Of a stretch of 64,000 nucleotides of DNA, positions 1-14,700 are shown in pieces. Position numbers and translations under genes: made by a program. The notes below the pieces were generated by a model. It was given only the letters and a program-made list of their open reading frames with translations. It did not search any database and was not told the DNA's origin. Every line of letters begins with the position of its first letter. The first letter of the stretch is position 1. Source of the stretch: Mimachlamys varia. Lineage: Eukaryota > Mollusca > Bivalvia > Pectinida > Pectinidae. The stretch lies in contig OX392534.1 in the NCBI GenBank assembly GCA_947623455.1, positions 37,577,426 through 37,641,425 of the forward strand, in the 5' to 3' direction.

Positions 1-3000
1 CGAGCATTGGTTGTTGTTCTGCACATTTAACAGGCCATTAGTGGTTGTTCTTTACTCTTTGACTGGTCAATTATGGTTACGTTATACTCTTTGGGTAGTC
101 ATTGATGGTTGTTCAATATTGTTTGATCGTTGTTTATATGTGGTTGTTCTATACTCTTTGGTCGGTCATTGATGGTTGTTATATTCCCTTTGGGTGGTCA
201 TTGATGGTTGTTCTATACTCTTTGGGTGGTTATTGGTGGTTGTTCTCTATTCTTTGATCGGTCATTGGTGGTTGTTCTATACTCTTTAGCCAGTCATTCA
301 TGGTTGTTCTATATTCTTTGATCGATCATTGGTGGTTATTTTCTACTCATTGTGTGGTCATTGGTGGTTGTTAAATAGTCTTTTAATCGATCATTGGTGG
401 TTGTTCTATACTCTTTAGCCAGTCATTGGTAGTTTTTATAATACTCTTTGATCACTTATTGGTGGTTGTTCTATACTATTTTGGTGGTATTTGATGGTTG
501 TTCTATATTTGTGATCGGTCATTGGTTATTGTTTTTCTTTTTGGGTGGTTATTGGAGGTTGTTCTATATTCTTTTGGACGGTCCTTGCTGGTTGCTTTAT
601 ACTCTTTGGACGGTCATTTGTGGTTGTTCTCTACTCTATAGGTGGTCATTGGTGGTTATTCTATACTCTTTGCGTGGTCATTGGTGGTTATTCTATACTC
701 TTTGGGTGGTCATTGAAGGTTGTTCTACACTCTTTGGGTGGTCACTAATGGTTGTTCTATACTCTTTGGGTGGTCATTGGTGGTTGTTCTATATTCTTTG
801 GGTGGTCATTGATGGTTGTTCTATACTCTTTGGGTGGTCATTGGTGGTTGTTCTATACTCTTTGGGTGGTCATTGAAGAATGTTCTATAATCTTGGGTAA
901 GTCATTGGTGATTGTGTTATATACTTTTGGTCGGTCCTTATTGGTTGCTTTATTCTTTTCTATGCTTTTTCGTTGTTCATTGGTTGTCGTTCTATTCTCT
1001 TTAGACGGTCATTAATGGTTGTTCTATACTCTTTGATCGGTAATTAGTGGTTGTTCCATACTTTGTCGATGGTAACTGATGGTGGTTCTATACTCTTTGG
1101 GTGGTCATTGAAGGTTATTCTATACTCTTTGGATGGTCATTGATGGTTGTTCTGTACTCTTTGGGTGGTCATTGATGGTTGTTCTATACTCATTGGGTGG
1201 CCATTGACGGTTGTTCTATACTCTTTGGGTTGTCATTGAAGGTTATTCTATACTCTTGGGGTGGTAATTGGTGGTTGTTGTATAATCTTGGGGTGGTAAT
1301 TGGTGGCTCTGTTATATACTTTTGGTCGGTCCTTGTTGGCTGCTTTATACTCTTCTATGCTTTTTCGTTGTTCATTGGTTGTCGTTCTATTCTCTTTAGA
1401 CGGTCATTAATGGTTGTTCTATACTCTTTGATCGGTAATTGGTGGTTGTTCTAAATCCTTTGGGTGGTCATTTTTGGTTGTTCTATACTTGTTGGTGGTC
1501 ACTAGTGGTTGTTCTATACTCTTTTGTTGGTTATTGGTGGTTATTCTTTTCTCTTGAGACAGTCATTGGTGGTTGTTCTTTACTTTTTGGGTGGTAACTG
1601 ATGGTTGTTCAATACTCTTTGGTCGGTCACTGATGGTTGTTCTATACTTTGAAGCTGGTAATTGGTGGTTGTTCTATACTTTTTGATCGGTCATTAAAGG
1701 TTGTTCTATACTCTTTGGATGGTCATTGATGGTTATTCTATACTCTTTGGATGGTCATTGAAGGTTATTCTATACTCTTTGGATAGTCACTGACGGTTGT
1801 TCTATACTCTTTTGGATGGTAATTGACGGTTGTTCTATACTCTTTGGGTTGTCACTGATGGTTGTTGTATAATCTTGGGTCGGTCATTGGTGGTTGTTCC
1901 ATACTTTGTAGCCGGTAATTGGTGGTTGTTCTATACTTTTTGATCGGTCATTAAAAGTTGTTCTGTACTCTTTGGGTGGTCATTGATGGTTGTTCTATAC
2001 TCTTTGGGTGGCCATTGACGGTTGTTCTATACTCTTTGGGTTGTCATTGAAGGTTATTCTATACTCTTTGGGTGGTCATTGATGGTTGTTGTATAATCTT
2101 GGGTCAGTTATTGGTGGCTCTGTTATATACTTTTGGTCGGTCCTTGTTGGCTGCTTTATACTCTTCTATGCTTTTTCGTCGTCATTGGTTGTCGTTCTAT
2201 TCTCTTTAGACGGTCATTAATTGTTGTTCTATACTCTTTGATTGGTAATTGGTGGTTGTTCTAAATCCTTTGGGTGGTCATTTTTGGTTGTTCTATACTT
2301 TTTGGTGGTCACTAGTGGTTGTTCTATACTCTTTGGTCGGTCACTGGTGGTTGTTCCATACTTTGTAGCTGGTAATTGGTGGTTGTTCTATACTTTTTGA
2401 TCGGTCATTAAAGGTTATTCTTTACTCTTTGGATGGCCATTGGCAGTTGTTCTATACTTTTTGGTTGGTCATTGACAGTTGTTCTATACTCTTTGGGTGG
2501 CCATTGACGGTTGTTCTATACTCTTTGGGTGGTCATTGAAGGTTATTCTATACTCTTTGGATGGTCATTGAAGGTTGTTCTATACTCTTTGGATGGTCAT
2601 TGAAGGTTATTCTATACTCTTTGGATGGTCATTGAAGGTTGTTCTATACTCTTTGGATGGTCATTGAAGGTTGTTCTATACTCTTTGGATGGTCATTGAA
2701 GGTTATTCTTTACTCTTTGGGTGGTCATTGAAGGTTATTCTATACTCTTGGGGTGGTAATTGGTGGTTGTTGTATAATCTTGGGGTGGTAATTGGTGGCT
2801 CTGTTATATACTTTTGGTCGGTCCTTGTTGGCTGCTTTATACTCTTCTATGCTTTTTCGTTGTTCATTGGTTGTCGTTCTATTCTCTTTAGACGGTCATT
2901 AATGGTTGTTCTATACTCTTTGATCGGTAATTAGTGGTTGTTCCATACTTTGTCGATGGTAACTGATGGTTGTTTTATACTCTTTGGGTGGTCATTTATG

Positions 3001-4040
3001 GTTGTTCTATACTTTTTGGTGGTCACTGGTGGCTGTTCTATACTCTTTTGTTGGTTATTGGTGGTTATTATTTTCTCTTGAGACAGTCATTGGTGGTTGT
3101 TCTTTACTTTTTGGGTGGTAACTGATGGTTGTTCTATAGTCTTTGGTCGGTCACTGATGGTTGTTCTATACTTTGTAGCCGGTAATTGATGGTTGTTCTA
3201 TACTTTGTAGCCGGTAATTGGTGGTTGTTCTATACTTTGTAGCCGGTAATTGGTGGTTGTTCTATACTTTTTGATCGGTCATTAAAGGTTGTTCTATACT
3301 CTTTGGGTGGCCATTGACGGTTGTTCTATACTCTTTTGGTTGTCATTGAAGGTTATTCTATACTCTTTGGATGGTCATTGAAGGTTGTTGTATACTCTTT
3401 GGGTGGTCATTGAAGGTTATTCTATACTCTTTGGGTGGTCATTGAAGGTTGCTCTTTACTCTTTGGATGGTCATTGATGGTTGTTCTATACTCTTTGGGT
3501 CAGTCATTGGTGGCTCTGTTATATACTTTTGGTCGGTCCTTGTTGGTTGCTTTATACTCTTCTACGCTTTTTCGTTGTTCATTGGTTGTCGTTCTATTCT
3601 CTTTAGACGGTCATTAATGTTTGTTCTATACTCTTTGATCAGTCAATGGTGGTGGTTCTATACTGTTTTTGTTGGTCCTTGGTGGTGGTTCTACTCTTTA
3701 AACAGTCATTAGTGGTTGTTTAATTCTCTTTCGGTAGTCATTGATGGTTTATGCCCTTTCGTTGGTTATCTGTGGTAGTTCTCTTCTGTTTGGGTGGTCA
3801 TTTATGATTGTTCTATACTTTATACTCCGAGCGGGTATTGGTGATTGTTCTATTCTCTTTGATCGGTTCTTGGTGTTCTATACTCTTTTGTGCCGGCAAT
3901 GTTGGTTGTTTTATAATCTTTCGCCGGTCATTGATGATGGTTATGCGCATTATCATTTGTCTGTCGTTGGCGGTTGTTCAACATTCTTTAGTCTGTTATT
4001 GGTGGTTTTTCCGCACAGCATTTCTGCATCCTGTTTGGTA
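1..4040. repeat. 32-bp T/G-rich minisatellite array
   Basis: A tandem array with a basic period of 32 bp, built on the motif GGTTGTTCTATACTCTTTGG followed by GTGGTCATTGAT. There are roughly 125 diverged units, and the array continues past the left edge. The + strand is nearly stop-free in all three frames because 32 is not a multiple of three, so the long Trp/Leu/Phe-rich frames here are by-products and not genes. A larger block of several units (containing GGTCGGTCCTTGTTGG and CTTCTATGCTTTTTCG) recurs near 920-1050, 1310-1440, 2110-2260, 2795-2935 and 3510-3640, which shows higher-order duplication. Diverged outliers of the same motif appear near 4900-4940. Confidence 0.95.
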
Positions 4041-4258
4041 ATAATAAAAATAATAATATACACCATTTGATATAGAGCCCTATCTAGCTAACATAAGTCA
4101 CTCTAAAGCGCTTTACAGTACATTGATATACAGTTCTCATACAACCAATACAATTAACAAATACAGTTCTATCATATACAATTCTGAGGAGTTCGCAGGA
4201 GCTGCCATATCAGACACTAACTACATGTCCTATACCATTTAGCTAATATCTCCATATT

Positions 4259-4534
4259 ATGGGTGTGTATGTATGTGTGTGTGCTAGAGATGAATTGTGT
4301 TCTGTTTGTAGTGGGACCGTGTTTCTTACGGCATCTTTTAGAGTGCCACCTCACTTGAATGCTACAGCACAACCACCCCAGACCCCAGACCATTTTATAC
4401 TCCACCGGGTTGTTGGAGTTGTGTGGGCAGGAGAAAATCACTTTCTCTGAATGTTCCATGCGTATGACGATTACGGGGATCGAACCCCGGCCGCCTGCAT
4501 GGAAGGCCGGAGTGTTGACCACTCGACTAATCCT
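4259..4534 (-). mobile_element. tRNA-derived SINE-like element
   Basis: On the minus strand the head looks like a tRNA. An A-box-like TTAGTCGAGTGG lies at about 4519-4530 and a B-box-like GGGGTTCGATCCCC at about 4475-4488. Between them is an anticodon-like loop CTTCCAT that would read TCC (Gly). The acceptor stem does not pair and the T loop is one base short, so this is not a working tRNA gene. A non-tRNA body of about 200 bp follows, ending in a CA-rich simple repeat near 4260-4285, as is usual for SINE tails. It could alternatively be a lone tRNA pseudogene. Confidence 0.5.
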
Positions 4535-5741
4535 GTTAGAGATAACAAATACACTGTGGTTATTTCCTGCGATACCCTAATGCCACTAAATGTGTATATA
4601 CAGTCGAACATCGTTATCTCGAAGTCAACGGGACCATACGAAAAATATCTGATATATTAACATAATTAAACGTTAGCAAATTTGTACCCAGTGACATAGG
4701 ATAATGTTCTTAAAATGAGTTTATTTTAGATCTGTGATAGTTTATGTAATATGAATTATACATGTGTTTTAAGAAATTTGTGTTGTCAACGCTAGACTGG
4801 TACGAAATTATGTGTGTAGTTACCTGAATGTTCTGTAAATGGTTGTCATAGCAATGGTGATCTTTCTTGGACTGATGCCCTCAAACAAATTGTTACTTCC
4901 ATCAATTATATTTTGGTCCGTCATTGACAATTGTTCCATCACCCATCACAGGAGTCCTACGTGGTCATATGCTTGTCTGCATCTCTGCATCCTATTTTAT
5001 CCTATAGAAGATATTAAACTTATTTAAAAAATAAGTGCCACTAAATACCTATATTTTTCAACACATCATGTTCAGATTTATTGCTTACAAATCAGTTACT
5101 AAAATATACCAGAAAGTGACATATAGGTTGAGGTTAAAATGTTTTTAACCAATAAACATAAAACCTTCAATAATCATGTTCAGAAAACCTAGGACTGTGA
5201 AATATCAATAATACCTGTTTAATAATTAATCGGCGCTGTCAACGTTGGAACGTATGTGTTCTATTCTGGCTTGGATGGCGTTTCTTGGATAAGTGTCTTC
5301 AAGATTCATCCGTATTTGTTGTTTGTTTTCTCTGTAGTTGTGGGTTGGGGTTCTATTTACGCTGGGAAATGATATATTGTGTCCCTTGCTTAATTAACTT
5401 GCGTTTGTTATGTATTTGCAGTTCATTCGTTTGCTACGTTGTAAGGTTTTTGTTGTTTGTGATTAGTAGATCCGCTGTGTTGATGCATTCCACGTAGGTC
5501 GGTCGGTGAGGTGCAACAATTGAGCCTTTCTTGTCCTTTCTTGTTTATTATTTCAGATACATTCGGTTGTCACAAACTGTGGTCTGACACTGTCTGTAGC
5601 GGGTGGTTGTACAATACTCATTGTGCTGTCACTTGGATCAATTTTCTAGTCTGTATTTCTTGATTGATCCACTATTTGGTCTGTTCTAGATTATAATATG
5701 CTCTGGTCAGTCTTCGGTTGTGCTTCTTTCTTTGGATTGCC
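4535..5741. other. Intergenic spacer with no gene seen
   Basis: AT-rich spacer. A fragment near 4598-4655 begins CAGTCGAACATCGTTATCTC, which resembles the end of pogo/Tigger-type transposons, but I see no matching second end. Traces of the upstream 32-bp minisatellite occur near 4900-4940. I see no coding exon, RNA gene or conserved regulatory block. Confidence 0.5.
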
Positions 5742-8700
5742 TTCCTCCATCCCTGCTCCAGTACAGCCAAACTAGGAATCTGCTACGGACAGCTCCAGCA
5801 CTGCCATACGTGGTCTGGTATTCCCAGGATCTGCAATATGTTATTCTGACAGAGTGTAATCATTTTGAAAGATTTGCCATGGTACCGTTTTACCAAACCA
5901 ATTTTTGGTAAAATCGGCGATACCATACCGCCGCCACGTATAAAAACGAAACCTTCAGACTATTGTCATCAGGCCGCGTACTGTTTATTACAAAGCACTT
6001 TCGCTTGTAATAACAGTAAATATGCTGTAGAAGAAGGATAAGAAATGGTGAAAAACCCAATCCAAGTCGGCCTATACAAACACTATCATACCCCTCATAT
6101 CAATCAAATTATGAACGCTGATGATTTCTCTCAAGTCAACCTCCCCGCATTCAACCTTTTATCACATGCTTTCAAACAAGTTAATCCCAAAACAATCACA
6201 CACCAATGATTTTAAGGGATTTTCTTGAAGTAAACAATGCAAAGCCAGAGAAAAACCGGTTTGAAAGACCCGATCAAAGATCAACATTGTCCATTTCTTC
6301 GACTGCTAGAGTGAGTTAGGTTTGAAAGTAGCCTAGTTGGAATTGAGATCCGACGCATTATCTTTCCTTCGTTCTCACAACAAAATAAGAAAAAGAATGA
6401 ATATTACCGTTCTGCAGATGAAAATACCTGACCGCGCAGCGGTCAAGTGCTCCACATCCAGTACAGCCATTGAGGTATGTCGGCAGTAACTCCTCTGCAT
6501 CCAGTACAGCATATCGAGGTATCTCTCCTCCATCCCCGCTCCAGTACAGCCAAACTAGGAATCTGCTACGGACAGCTCCAGTACTGCCATACGTGGTATG
6601 GTATTCCCCGGATCTGCAATATGTTATTCTGACAGAGTGTAATCATTTTGAAAGATTTGCCATGGTACCGTTTTACCAAACCAATTTTTGGTAAAATCGG
6701 CGATACCTTACCGCCGCCACGTATAAAAACGAAACCTTCAGACTATTGTCATCAGGCCGCGTACTGTTTATTACAAAGCACTTTCGCTTGTGATAACAGT
6801 AAATATGTTGTAGAAGAAGGATAAGAAATGGTGAAAAACCCAATCCAAGTCGGCCTATCCAAACACTATCATACCCCTCATATCAATCAAATTATGAACG
6901 CTGATGATTTCTCTCAAGTCAACCGCCCCGCATTCAACCTTTTTTCACATGCTTTCAAACAAGTTAATCCCAAAACAATCACACACCAATGATTTTAAGG
7001 GATTTTCTTGAAGTAAACAATGCAAAGCCAGAGAAAAACCGGTTTGAAAGACCCGATCAAAGATCAACATTGTCCATTTCTTCGACTGCGAGAGTGAGTT
7101 AGGTTTGAAAGCAGCCTAGTTGGAATTGAGATCCGACGCATTATCTTTCCTTCGTTCTCACAACAAAATGAGAAAAAGAAAGAATATTACCGTTCTGCAG
7201 ATGAAAATACCTGACCGCGCAGCGGTCAAGTGCTCCACATCCAGTACAGCCATTGAGGTATGTCGGCAGTAACTCCTCTGCATCCAGTACAGCATATCGA
7301 GGTATCTCTCCTCCATCCCTGCTCCAGTACAGCCAAACTAGGAATCTGCTACGGACAGCTCCAGTACTGCCATACGTGGTATGGTATTCCCAGGATCTGC
7401 AATATGTTATTCTGACAGAGTGTAATCATTTTGAAAGATTTGCCATGGTACCGTTTTACCAAACCAATCTTTGGTAAAATCGGCGATACCTTACCGCCGC
7501 CACGTATAAAAACGAAACCTTCAGACTATTGTCATCAGGCCGCGTACTGTTTATTACAAAGCATTTTCGCTTGTAATAACAGTAAATATTTTGTAGAAGA
7601 AGGACAGGAAATGGTGAAAAACCCAATCCAAGTCGGCCTATCCAAACACTATCATACCCCTCATATCAATCAAATTATGAACGCTGATGATTTCTCTCAA
7701 GTCAACCGCCCCGCATTCAACCTTTTTTCACATGCTTTCAAACAAGTTAATCCAAAAACAATCACACACCAATGATTTTAAGGGATTTTCTTGAAGTAAA
7801 CAATGCAAAGCCAGAAAAAAACCGGTTTGAAAGACCCGATCAAAGATCAACATTGTCCATTTCTTCGACTGCGAGAGTGAGTTAGGTTTGAAAGCAGCCT
7901 AGTTGGAATTGAGATCCGACTCATTATCTTTCCTTCGTTCTCACAATAAAATGAGAAAAAGAAAGAATATTACCGTTCTGCAGATGAAAATACCTGACCG
8001 CGCAGCGGTCAAGTGCTCCACATCCAGTACAGCCATTGAGGTATGTCGGCAGTAACTCCTCTGCATCCAGTACAGCATATCGAGGTATCTATCCTCCATC
8101 CCCGCTCCAGTACAGCCAAACTAGGAATCTGCTACGGACAGCTCCAGTACTGCCATACGTGGTATGGTATTCCCCGGATCTGCAATATGTTATTCTGACA
8201 GAGTGTAATCATTTTGAAAGCTTTGCCATGGTACCGTTTTACCAAACCAATTTTTGGTAAAATCGGCGATACCTTACCGCCGCCACGTATAAAAACGAAA
8301 CCTTCAGACTATTGTCATCAGGCCGCGTACTGTTTATTACAAAGTACTTTCGCTTGTAATAACAGTAAATATGTTGTAGAAGAAGGACAGGAAATGGTGA
8401 AAAACCCAATCCAAGTCGGCCTATCCAAACAATATCATACTCCTCATGCAAGAGGGATGTAGGTTTGAAAGCAGCCTAGTTGGAATTGAGATCCGACGCA
8501 TTTTCTTTCCTTCGTTCTCACAACAAAATGAGAAAAAGAAAGAATATTACCGTTCTGCAGATGAAAATACCTGACCGCGCAGCGGTCAAGTGCTCCACAT
8601 CCAGTACAGCCATTGAGGTATGTCGGCAGTAACTCCTCTGCATCCAGTACAGCATATCGAGGTATCTCTCCTCCATCCCCGCTCCAGTACAGCCAAACTA

Positions 8701-11700
8701 GGAATCTGCTACGGACAGCTCCAGTACTGCCATACGTGGTATGGTATTCCCCGGATCTGCAATATGTTATTCTGACAGAGTGTAATCATTTTGAAAGATT
8801 TGCCATGGTACCGTTTTACCAAACCAATTTTTGGTAAAATCGGCGATACCTTACCGCCGCCACGTATAAAAACGAAACCTTCAGACTATTGTCATCAGGC
8901 CGCGTACTGTTTATTACAAGGCACTTTCGATTGTAATAACAGTAAATATGTTGTAGAAGAAGGACAGGAAATGGTGAAAAACTAAATCCAAGTCGCCCTA
9001 ACCAAACACTATCATACTCCTCATGCAAGAGGGATGTAGGTTTGAAAGCAGCCTAGTTGGAATTTAGATCCGACGCATTATCTTTCCTTCGTTCTCACAA
9101 CAAAATGAGAAAAAGAATATTACCGTTCTGCAGATGAAAATACCTGACCGCGCAGCGGTCAAGTGCTCCACATCCAGTACAGCCATTGAGGTATGTCGGC
9201 AGTAACTCCTCTGCATCCAGTACAGCATATCGAGGTATCTCTCCTCCATCCCCGCTCCAGTACAGCCAAACTAGGAATCTGCTACGGACAGCTCCAGTAC
9301 TGCCATACGTGGTCTGGTAATCCCAGGATCTGCAATATGTTATTCTGACAGAGTGTAATCATTTTGAAAGCTTTGCCATGGTACCGTTTTACCAAACCAA
9401 TTTTTGGTAAAATCGGCGATACCATACCGCCGCCACGTATAAAAACGAAACCTTCAGACTATTGTCATCAGGCCGCGTACTGTTTATTACAAAGCACTTT
9501 CGCTTGTAATAACAGTAAATATGTTGTAGAAGAAGGACAGGAAATGGGGAAAAACCCAATCCAAGTCGGCCTATCCAAACACTATCATACTCCTCATGCA
9601 AGAGGGATGTAGGTTTGAAAGCAGCCTAGTTGGAATTGAGATCCGACGCATTATCTTTCCTTCGTTCTCGCAACAAAATGAGAAAAAAAAGAATATTACC
9701 GTTCTGTAGATGAAAATACCTGACCGGGCAGCGGTCAAGTGCTCCACATCCAGTACAGCCATTGAGGTATGTCGGCAGTAACTCCTCTGCATCCAGTACA
9801 GCATATCGAGGTATCTCTCCTCCATCCCCGCTCCAGTACAGCCAAACTAGGAATCTGCTACGGACAGCTCCAGTACTGCCATACGTGGTCTGGTAATCCC
9901 AGGATCTGCAATGTTATTCTGACAGAGTGTAATCATTTTGAAAGCATTGCCATGGTATCGTTTTACCAAACCAATTTTTGGTAAAATCGGCGATACCTTA
10001 CCGCCGCCACGTATAAAAACGAAACCTTCAGACTATTGTCATCAGGCCGCGTACTGTTTATTACAAAGTACTTTCGCTTGTAATAACGGTAAATATGTTG
10101 TAGAAGAAGGACAGGAAATGGTGAAAAACCCAATCCAAGTCGGCCTATCCAAACACTATCATACTCCTCATGCAAGAGGGATGTAGGTTTGAAAGCAGCC
10201 TAGTTGGAATTGAGATCCGACGCATTATCTTTCCTTCGTTCTCGCAACAAAATGAGAAAAAAAAGAATATTACCGTTCTGTAGATGAAAATACCTGACCG
10301 GGCAGCGGTCAAGTGCTCCACATCCAGTACAGCCATTGAGGTATGTCGGCAGTAACTCCTCTGCATCCTGTACAGCATATCGAGGTATCTCTCCTCCATC
10401 CCTGCTCCAGTACAGCCAAACTAGGAATCTGCTACGGACAGCTCCAGTACTGCCATACGTGGTCTGGTATTCCCCGGATCTGCAATATGTTATTCTGACA
10501 GAGTGTAATCATTTTCAAAGATTTGCCATGGTACCGTTTTACCAAACCAATTTTTGGTAAAATCGGCGATACCTTACCGCCGCCACGTATAAAAACGAAA
10601 CCTTCAGACTATTGTCATCAGGCCGCGTACTGTTTATTACAAAGTACTTTCGCTTGTAATAACAGTAAATATGTTGTAGAAGAAGGACAGGAAATGGTGA
10701 AAAACTAAATCCAAGTCGCCCTAACCAAACACTATCATACTCCTCATGCAAGAGGGATGTAGGTTTGAAAGCAGCCTAGTTGGAATTGAGATCCGACGCA
10801 TTATCTTTCCTTCGTTCTCGCAACAAAATGAGAAAAAAAAAGAATATTACCGTTCTGTAGATGAAAATACCTGACCGGGCAGCGGTCAAGTGCTCCACAT
10901 CCAGTACAGCCATTGAGGTATGTCGGCAGTAACTCCTCTGCATCCAGTACAGCATATCGAGGTATCTCTCCTCCATCCCCGCTCCAGTACAGCCAAACTA
11001 GGAATCTGCTACGGACAGCTCCAGTACTGCCATACGTGGTCTGGTATTCCCAGGATCTGCAATATGTTATTCTGACAGAGTGTAATCATTTTGAAAGCTT
11101 TGCCATGGTACCGTTTTACCAAACCAATTTTTGGTAAAATCGGCGATACCTTACCGCCGCCACGTATAAAAACGAAACCTTCAGACTATTGTCATCAGGC
11201 CGCGTACTGTTTATTACAAGGCACTTTCGATTGTAATAACAGTAAATATGTTGTAGAAGAAGGACAGGAAATGGTGAAAAACTAAATCCAAGTCGCCCTA
11301 ACCAAACACTATCATACTCCTCATGCAAGAGGGATGTAGGTTTGAAAGCAGCCTAGTTGGAATTTAGATCCGACGCATTATCTTTCCTTCGTTCTCACAA
11401 CAAAATGAGAAAAAGAATATTACCGTTCTGCAGATGAAAATACCTGACCGCGCAGCGGTCAAGTGCTCCACATCCAGTACAGCCATTGAGGTATGTCGGC
11501 AGTAACTCCTCTGCATCCAGTACAGCATATCGAGGTATCTCTCCTCCATCCCCGCTCCAGTACAGCCAAACTAGGAATCTGCTACGGACAGCTCCAGTAC
11601 TGCCATACGTGGTCTGGTAATCCCAGGATCTGCAATATGTTATTCTGACAGAGTGTAATCATTTTGAAAGCTTTGCCATGGTACCGTTTTACCAAACCAA

Positions 11701-14700
11701 TTTTTGGTAAAATCGGCGATACCATACCGCCGCCACGTATAAAAACGAAACCTTCAGACTATTGTCATCAGGCCGCATACTGTTTATTACAAAGCACTTT
11801 CGCTTGTAATTACAGTAAATATGTTGTAGAAGAAGGACAGGAAATGGGGAAAAACCCAATCCAAGTCGGCCTATCCAAACACTATCATACTCCTCATGCA
11901 AGAGGGATGTAGGTTTGAAAGCAGCCTAGTTGGAATTGAGATCCGACGCATTATCTTTCCTTCGTTCTCGCAACAAAATGAGAAAAAAAAGAATATTACC
12001 GTTCTGTAGATGAAAATACCTGACCGGGCAGCGGTCAAGTGCTCCACATCCAGTACAGCCATTGAGGTATGTCGGCAGTAACTCCTCTGCATCCTGTACA
12101 GCATATCGAGGTATCTCTCCTCCATCCCTGCTCCAGTACAGCCAAACTAGGAATCTGCTACGGACAGCTCCAGTACTGCCATACGTGGTCTGGTATTCCC
12201 CGGATCTGCAATATGTTATTCTGACAGAGTGTAATCATTTTCAAAGATTTGCCATGGTACCGTTTTACCAAACCAATTTTTGGTAAAATCGGCGATACCT
12301 TACCGCCGCCACGTATAAAAACGAAACCTTCAGACTATTGTCATCAGGCCGCGTACTGTTTATTACAAAGTACTTTCGCTTGTAATAACAGTAAATATGT
12401 TGTAGAAGAAGGACAGGAAATGGTGAAAAACTAAATCCAAGTCGCCCTAACCAAACACTATCATACTCCTCATGCAAGAGGGATGTAGGTTTGAAAGCAG
12501 CCTAGTTGGAATTGAGATCCGACGCATTATCTTTCCTTCGTTCTCGCAACAAAATGAGAAAAAAAAGAATATTACCGTTCTGTAGATGAAAATACCTGAC
12601 CGGGCAGCGGTCAAGTGCTCCACATCCAGTACAGCCATTGAGGTATGTCGGCAGTAACTCCTCTGCATCCAGTACAGCATATCGAGGTATCTCTCCTCCA
12701 TCCCCGCTCCAGTACAGCCAAACTAGGAATCTGCTACGGACAGCTCCAGTACTGCCATACGTGGTCTGGTATTCCCAGGATCTGCAATATGTTATTCTGA
12801 CAGAGTGTAATCATTTTGAAAGCTTTGCCATGGTACCGTTTTACCAAACCAATTTTTGGTAAAATCGGCGATACCTTACCGCCGCCACGTATAAAAACGA
12901 AACCTTCAGACTATTGTCATCAGGCCGCGTACTGTTTATTACAAGGCACTTTCGATTGTAATAACAGTAAATATGTTGTAGAAGAAGGACAGGAAATGGT
13001 GAAAAACTAAATCCAAGTCGCCCTAACCAAACACTATCATACTCCTCATGCAAGAGGGATGTAGGTTTGAAAGCAGCCTAGTTGGAATTTAGATCCGACG
13101 CATTATCTTTCCTTCGTTCTCACAACAAAATGAGAAAAAGAATATTACCGTTCTGCAGATGAAAATACCTGACCGCGCAGCGGTCAAGTGCTCCACATCC
13201 AGTACAGCCATTGAGGTATGTCGGCAGTAACTCCTCTGCATCCAGTACAGCATATCGAGGTATCTCTCCTCCATCCCCGCTCCAGTACAGCCAAACTAGG
13301 AATCTGCTACGGACAGCTCCAGTACTGCCATACGTGGTCTGGTAATCCCAGGATCTGCAATATGTTATTCTGACAGAGTGTAATCATTTTGAAAGCTTTG
13401 CCATGGTACCGTTTTACCAAACCAATTTTTGGTAAAATCGGCGATACCATACCGCCGCCACGTATAAAAACGAAACCTTCAGACTATTGTCATCAGGCCG
13501 CGTACTGTTTATTACAAAGCACTTTCGCTTGTAATAACAGTAAATATGTTGTAGAAGAAGGACAGGAAATGGGGAAAAACCCAATCCAAGTCGGCCTATC
13601 CAAACACTATCATACTCCTCATGCAAGAGGGATGTAGGTTTGAAAGCAGCCTAGTTGGAATTGAGATCCGACGCATTATCTTTCCTTCGTTCTCGCAACA
13701 AAATGAGAAAAAAAAGAATATTACCGTTCTGTAGATGAAAATACCTGACCGGGCAGCGGTCAAGTGCTCCACATCCAGTACAGCCATTGAGGTATGTCGG
13801 CAGTAACTCCTCTGCATCCAGTACAGCATATCGAGGTATCTCTCCTCCATCCCCGCTCCAGTACAGCCAAACTAGGAATCTGCTACGGACAGCTCCAGTA
13901 CTGCCATACGTGGTCTGGTAATCCCAGGATCTGCAATGTTATTCTGACAGAGTGTAATCATTTTGAAAGCATTGCCATGGTATCGTTTTACCAAACCAAT
14001 TTTTGGTAAAATCGGCGATACCTTACCGCCGCCACGTATAAAAACGAAACCTTCAGACTATTGTCATCAGGCCGCGTACTGTTTATTACAAAGTACTTTC
14101 GCTTGTAATAACGGTAAATATGTTGTAGAAGAAGGACAGGAAATGGTGAAAAACCCAATCCAAGTCGGCCTATCCAAACACTATCATACTCCTCATGCAA
14201 GAGGGATGTAGGTTTGAAAGCAGCCTAGTTGGAATTGAGATCCGACGCATTATCTTTCCTTCGTTCTCGCAACAAAATGAGAAAAAAAAGAATATTACCG
14301 TTCTGTAGATGAAAATACCTGACCGGGCAGCGGTCAAGTGCTCCACATCCAGTACAGCCATTGAGGTATGTCGGCAGTAACTCCTCTGCATCCTGTACAG
14401 CATATCGAGGTATCTCTCCTCCATCCCTGCTCCAGTACAGCCAAACTAGGAATCTGCTACGGACAGCTCCAGTACTGCCATACGTGGTCTGGTATTCCCC
14501 GGATCTGCAATATGTTATTCTGACAGAGTGTAATCATTTTCAAAGATTTGCCATGGTACCGTTTTACCAAACCAATTTTTGGTAAAATCGGCGATACCTT
14601 ACCGCCGCCACGTATAAAAACGAAACCTTCAGACTATTGTCATCAGGCCGCGTACTGTTTATTACAAAGTACTTTCGCTTGTAATAACAGTAAATATGTT

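Noticed and set aside
448..1454. Overlapping Trp/Leu/Phe-rich frames as membrane proteins
   Set aside because: They derive from the 32-bp repeat, which is open in all three frames.
4460..4534. A functional tRNA-Gly gene on the minus strand
   Set aside because: The acceptor stem does not pair and the T loop has six bases.
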